DNA of 64,000 bases from positions 18,871,928-18,935,927 of the forward strand of contig CM043788.1 of NCBI GenBank assembly GCA_023974075.1, given 5' to 3'. Below the pieces are notes generated by a model, which was not told where the DNA came from, ran no database searches, and saw only the letters and a list, made by a program, of their open reading frames with translations. Shown one piece after another: positions 58,567 to 64,000 of this stretch. This DNA comes from Chaenocephalus aceratus (taxonomy: Eukaryota > Chordata > Actinopteri > Perciformes > Channichthyidae). The position numbers and the translations under genes were made by a program. Each line of letters opens with the position of its first letter. Position 1 is the first letter of the stretch.

Positions 58567-59201
58567 GTTGTTATCTAGGATCACACCCAGATTCCTTGCA
58601 GTCTGAGTCGGGGAAACAACAGAGGTGCCGATGTTGATAGTCAGGTCAAGAGATGGTATGTCTAATGCTTTCAATGCTCACTTCAAAAAGGCTGGTCACA
58701 TTTTTGATGAGCAAAGTCATGACTCTCTAAATGGTCGTACTCACAGCCCTAGTCAAGAGATGAACTCCCCTGTTTTTGATTTAGCATATTTCTCGGTCAA
58801 TCAATTGATCCTAAAAAGTCTGCCGGGCCTGACGGCCTCGACCCGTTCTTTTTAAAAATTGCAGCTCAGACTATAGCACAACTGATATTTTTAATCTCTC
58901 CCTGTCCACTCACACACTGCCAGCTGTGTGGAAGCAAGCTCTGGTATCGCCCCTCTTGAAAGTTGGTGATCCCATGGAGTTGAATAACTATCGTCCTATC
59001 TCAAATCTTTCTGTGTTATCAAAGATTCTTGAGTCCCTAGTTTCTACCCTATGCAATCTGGATTCAGATCAAAGCACAGTACTGTGACTGCCAGTCTGAA
59101 AGTCTTAGACGATATTAAGGCTGCTTTGGATAAAAAAATCTGTTTGTGTTGCATTGTTTATTGACCTAGCCTAAGCATTTGACACTGTAGATCACCACAT
59201 T

Positions 59202-60269
59202 ATGTCTAATGTTATGTTGGTTTCTCGTTTCGGTCATAATTCCATTTGCCGGTTTCAGAGTTATCTAACCGACCGTACTCAATGCGTCAGGTTGGGTAGT
59301 ACTGTCTCTGACCCTGTCACCTTGAAGAAGGGAGTTCCACAGGGCTCTATTTTGGGGCCCTTGCTCTTTTTATTATATGTAAACAATATTTGTAATCAGA
59401 TGCAATTTTCTACCTATCATATGTATGCTGATGACACTATTGTATACTCATGTGCTCCTTCTCTGGATATGGCCGTTTCCAATTTAAAATCAGATTTTAT
59501 CACGCTGCAGCATGCACTTCTTGATTCCAAACTGCTTTTGAACAGTAAGAAAACCAAAGCAATGCTTTTTGCTCCCAAGTCAGCATCCTCTTGCCTCTAC
59601 ATTGACACCCTTGATGGCGTCTCTGTTGAGTTTGTCGATACCTACACATATCTTGGCTTTTGGTTGGACAGTAATCTGAACTTCAAACACCATATTGAAG
59701 TTCTAACACAGCAATTGAAATTCACTCTTGGCTTCCTTTACAGACTTAAATGTTGTTTTTCAACTTCATCCCGTAAAAGGTTGGTCTCTGGCTTATTCCT
59801 CTCCCAGCTGGACGACGGTGATACCATTTATAGATTTGCCTGTCCCACTGTTTTGGCCAAACTTGACCCACTCTACCATGCTGCATTGCGTTATATATCA
59901 AATGCACCCTATAGGACTTATCATTGCAAACTGTATAGCCTAACTGGATGGTCCTCACTTACTATGCGTAGGATGCAGCATTGGTTTTTATTAATGTATA
60001 AAGCCATTTTAGGTAAGCTTCCACTCTACATATGTGCCAGATTTGCTCCAGTTTGTGACTCTTACAACCTCAGATCCAGTGCCTGGATACGGTTCCAGGT
60101 ACCTGCCGTGCGGACTGAGGCTGGAAAAAGGAGTCTTTTTTATTATAGTCCTTGGTCTTGGAATGACCTTCAATCACGCCTCAAATTGACGGCAATTGTC
60201 TCAATAGCATGTTTTAAATTGAAGTTGTCTGAAGTCCTTACCACTAGTTGCTCTTGCAGTAATAAGTAG
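59202..60269 (+). pseudogene. LINE reverse transcriptase (I/Nimb-like), C-terminal two thirds
   Basis: A 355-codon open frame. It contains 'FQSYLTDRTQCVRLG', 'KKGVPQGSILGPLLFLLYV' (RT block 4), 'TYHMYADDTIVYSCAPSL' with catalytic Y-A-D-D, 'LLNSKKTKAMLFAPKSA' and 'TYTYLGFWLDSNLNFKHHI', then the post-RT region 'YHAALRYISNAPYRTYHC' and 'GWSSLTMRRMQHWFLLMYK'. The upstream blocks, including the first catalytic Asp, lie before 59202 and are broken by stops. The long open frame suggests moderate age. Confidence 0.88.
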
Positions 60270-60478
60270 TGCACCTTTCTTACTGTCCTAATGTGCACAA
60301 TGGAGTGACTGCTTTTTTGTCTTTTGTTTTCTTAGTTATGTTCTCTGTATTTTATATGTTTGTGTTATGTGTAACGTTGCTGCCTTCTTGGCCAGGTCAG
60401 CATTGCAAATGAGATTCTATCTCAATGCTTTTATCTGGTTAAATTAAAAAAATATATAAATATATATATATATAGTCA

Positions 60479-63400
60479 CTCGTTAGCAACCGCCATTTTT
60501 AACATGATACACAGATGGGGTATTTACTGAAACATTTTATGTTGTAGAACATTAGGTTGAATCTCTTTAGCTTGTGTTAACGACAAACCTTATTTCAGGC
60601 AACTAACCAAAAATACATTAGAAAAAAACCTCTATGTCTCTGCTGCTTTGATAATGCGATTCTATTTAACTTTAAGGAAGTCGAATAATAGCCCTTACTT
60701 AGTTTGGGCTACTTAAGATACTTCTCCTACAGCTACCGTTTTATTTACTTTAATGATAAAAGTATGAACACATGTAAAGGTTTTTAAAGCTGCACTTATA
60801 TTTTAACATTCAAAATGAATTAAATGACAATGTGTAATTTGGAAAAGCTCACTAGTAATGCTATACCTACAGAATTATCACCAACTTTGCATTTATTATT
60901 AAGATTTTGTTAATTAAGCTGATTGCACTGTTCGGGTTGAGTCTCACAGCTCTCATCAACCTGGTCTCTAGTAGCAGGTGCTGTTTTCAGAGGGATAAGA
61001 TTGGATAAAGATCATTTAGCAGTTAGAGACAGATATTTTTCTCAGGAGTTGGTGGATTGTGCTCATGTGTTAGCAGTTATAACAGCATTTGAATGGGTTA
61101 TTATGTCAATGTTGTTTACAGTGTGTTCTGCTGCCCCCAAGTGGCCAAAAATCAATCAATGTTAACCCTTTTAATTAGGGTTATTCGTTCTTATGGCAAT
61201 TTATAAAGCTAGAGTCCAGATACTGATATCATACGAAACAAAACAAAAAATTAGAGCTCTGTGTGATATATACTTTTGAATTTGTATCTCACCTGAAGGA
61301 CCTTTGTCCCACACCCCTAACAAAGAGGTGGGGGAGTTAGACTGCTGAATGTTGTTGTGTGTGGGACTGGTGATGAAATAATTTGCAAAGGATCCGAAAA
61401 ATACTGTTTTCTCAAAATAAAAAGATAAAAACATGCAAAATCGTTTTAATTTGTAATCCAAATTACACATATACAAGGATTCAGGATATTAGCATGTCAT
61501 TTTCCGAGACAACAGCCAAAAGAACAACAAGAGAAAACAATACAATCTGTACATATTTTAGTTTACAGTGAATAGCCAGTTGGAGACTACCAGAGAACAC
61601 TAAGGCAAACCATCAGCAGACAAAAGAAACATTGCCTTTTTTTGTATTTAATCCACCACAGCAGAGTAAGAACAATTTTTGCTACAAAAACAAGGACTGA
61701 AGTCTCCCTTTATTAGCGATCAGCTGCATAAGTTACATTGTGATAAAAGCAAAATAAAAAACAGAAGTTCTATCTAAAGTCTAGCATCACTGTACATGTC
61801 TTCTCACAAGCTTTTGAACACCAAACTGGCAAAAATATGTGGCTCTTCTGTACGGCTCTGGGTTTCACCAGTCTGCCTCAAAATCTAAATAAATGTCCAT
61901 TACTTAAGGATGGTAAAAGAAAATATATCTGGCTTCAGGCCTCCACAGAGGACACAAATACAGTCCCTCAATACTGTACGTCTGTGGGAAAAACGTCATA
62001 ATTAAAGGATGCTGAGGTCAACGTCAAAGTAAACCGTTGTAATGTTAAAAGTCAAAGTAGTGAATGTAAATGCTGCATTAGTATTGCAAGTATGAAATAC
62101 TGACAAGTAAAGCAAATCCCAAGTGTTTAAATGCTGCCTGCCACTGGTCCACTGGCAGACTGACAGGACATTGATCCCCTTTTGCTATTAATTTTACCAT
62201 ATTAATGCCAATGAACAATCCCAAATGACATTGTGTAATTGCCTGCCTCACCGTAGTTGTTGCTTGTTATGCAAATGGTTTTGTATCCGACTGGTGGAAG
62301 TACTCAGCATCTTTATTTACCTCAAGTCAAATGTTAGCTGGTATTTGGTTAGCACCCCAACAGGGGCATGGCCATAATGTAGAAGGAACGTACCAGGATG
62401 GGTTGCTCTCGTATAAATAAACCATTACCCCTGATCAAATACTCCTTGGCCAATTTGAAGACCAGTGCAGCTATAATGATGATGAGTTGATACTGTTTTT
62501 GTTACCTGCACATATTGCATGTTACAGCAGTAGGCTTTGGCAGACATGTGTTGTTTACATTTGGTAATATAGAGCTGGAGATGCAGTTGTGTGCTTGTTT
62601 ATTCCTTAGGTGTATTGACTACAGAAATCAATGTAAACAAACCTTCCATTTGGTTTTAAAGCTGTGTTGATCATGACACAGATGCTCTGTATTAGTCACT
62701 TGAAGTCGTTCTGTGAGATTACCTTACAATGTGTGCAACTCTGTGCTTTTGCGTGGCAACTTAACATGGATTTGTCTTTATGTGATATAGACAGCCATAC
62801 CATGCTTGTGAGAAAAAGTCAGGGTTCATACTAACAGATTTAGAAGCACCTATAGTGGTTATTTGCACAGTACATGTATATACGAAATCAATGTGATTCA
62901 ACTTGTTGTGTATTTCTTTTATGGAAGTTGAATGTTTCATCCTTATTATTATGCTCCAGGGAATAAGAATACCCATGTCAAATCTGTCAAATTGTCAAAC
63001 AAAAACTACTCTTACTCTCTTTCTGCAAAGAGAGGTTTTTCTTTCTTTTATCTGCACAACATAAATGGAAATCATATGTCATCACTTTATCTTGCACCAC
63101 TTTGCTTTTCTACTTTATCATCTGGCAAATAGGCTCCAATACATCCCATTAACATTTCCCATTTGTGAAAGTGCTGCAAGGACATAACCACAATATTTAA
63201 ACTGCACTAAAAATACCTTTTGCTGCTTGTACTAACCTCCTAGGTTTGTGAAGAATTTAATTTGTTGTGCAACTAAATGTGCAGGATTATCTGAGAAGAG
63301 ATATAAAAACAGGGGAGGCATTCTTCAGAGCACTTCCATCAAAGCTTAGACATGATGTTGGAGGAGGAACATCAGTGTGGGGGACGCGGAGAGGTTATCA

Positions 63401-64000
63401 AATATTCTGATTTTGGCCGGCTTTGTTAACACGGGCAGTCAGTCACATTAATTCCAGGGCAGAACGCTGTTTATGCTGGCAGGAAAAGGTGGAAAGGTGT
63501 TCCATCGCGTTATATTTGGAACAGCCAAGATTAAGCTTCAGCGATCGTGAGTACGTAACTAAATGATGTAGAATATGTATACTTCATTGAGAGCTACACA
63601 CCCAGAGCTGTACAGTAGAGCCATGTTTTTGCTGGCAGAATCCTCCATTGTCTCATAACATAACCTTTTATAGTGTCCATCCAGTGTGTTTGTGGAAATG
63701 ACTCACACACTCTTACACACATACAGGTAACGGGGTGCAATGCAAACACACACACGGTCATTATCATGGCAAAGTGCTCCTCCAGCTGCCGTCGCAAAAC
63801 ATCGGGAGCTTTAAAGCAGAGTCGAGACTGAACACAATCGAAAAAGAAAAAATGTACAAAAAGGCACATTTGACCCCAGTGCTCCTGTACTGTGAGATTC
63901 AAGTGTTAAGTGAGCGTCTGTAGCATGGCTGTTGTAGCTCTTTAGAGACAGCATCCCTCTCTGAGCGCACTCGTCTGGCTGCTCACATTGTGTTAGCATA
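60479..64000. other. Intergenic or intronic DNA, nothing recognised
   Basis: AT-rich sequence with only short frames lacking domains on both strands. No paired repeat ends or microsatellites of note were seen. Confidence 0.45.

Larger units (their letters stand above)
56751..58655 (-). mobile_element. L2 LINE, 5'-truncated, antisense, nested
   Basis: On the minus strand it ends in ...GATAAAAGCGTCAGCTAAAT and a (GTAAT)n-type tail, the known 3' end of fish L2 elements. Its coding part is the 56970-57536 frame and continues upstream beyond the hAT insertion (57580-58566) to about 58655. It lies inside the I/Nimb-like LINE. Confidence 0.85.

Overview
The window looks like teleost fish nuclear DNA. 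It is AT-rich, carries long (CA)n/(GT)n microsatellites, has GT-AG introns, and holds fish-typical mobile elements: L2- and I/Nimb-like LINEs, a Rex1-like LINE fragment, many hAT families with 8-bp target duplications (TSDs), TTAA- and TA-flanked MITEs, a Ty3/Gypsy element, a DIRS fragment and a retrovirus-like ERV. No rRNA, tRNA, CRISPR or prokaryotic operon was seen. All family names come from motif recognition by eye; no database was searched.

Layout. 0.5-4.2 kb: a decayed ERV on the minus strand (LTR, primer site, gag, protease, RT). 4.9-6.0 kb: a hAT-like element. 6.1-8.9 kb: a minus-strand chain of ten small exons that read through in frame from ATG to stop (1011 nt, 336 residues) with a DUF4806-like C-terminal region. 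A second minus-strand coding exon lies at 9.1-9.6 kb and belongs to a module I associate with transposon-encoded proteins. 10.4-12.6 kb: subterminal-like repeats, inverted repeats and a MITE inside a MITE. 12.7-22 kb: nested hAT elements (three with perfect 8-bp TSDs), a LINE 3' tail and foldback repeats. 22-25.5 kb: mostly featureless, with one TTAA MITE. 25.55-25.73 kb: a GC-rich open stretch that may be a terminal exon. 25.7-29.35 kb: a Harbinger-like MITE, a hAT, a Rex1-like RT fragment and a hAT N-terminal fragment.

29.35-48.7 kb is a deep nest around a Ty3/Gypsy retrotransposon. Three LTR copies are present; two carry diverged MITEs at the same LTR position. Two large inverted-repeat elements lie between the first and second LTR copies. 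The gag-pol body (35.7-46.8 kb) is broken by a hAT with a perfect TSD (37903-39152). It is broken again by a composite of a truncated second LTR element plus a DIRS tyrosine-recombinase retroelement (39763-43794), which replaces the middle of the RT. The DIRS recombinase fragment runs in frame into the remaining Gypsy RT.

48.75-51 kb: a nearly complete Buster/ZBED5-like hAT transposase with two lesions. 51.3-53.1 kb: a 136-bp minisatellite and nested hAT remnants. 53.2-56.6 kb: intergenic. 56.6-60.5 kb: an I/Nimb-like LINE interrupted by an antisense L2, itself interrupted by a hAT. 60.5-64 kb: nothing recognised.

The window is mainly a stratified mobile-element graveyard. The item most likely to be a functioning and undescribed unit is the intact multi-exon gene at 6.1-8.9 kb with its neighbouring exon at 9.1-9.6 kb.
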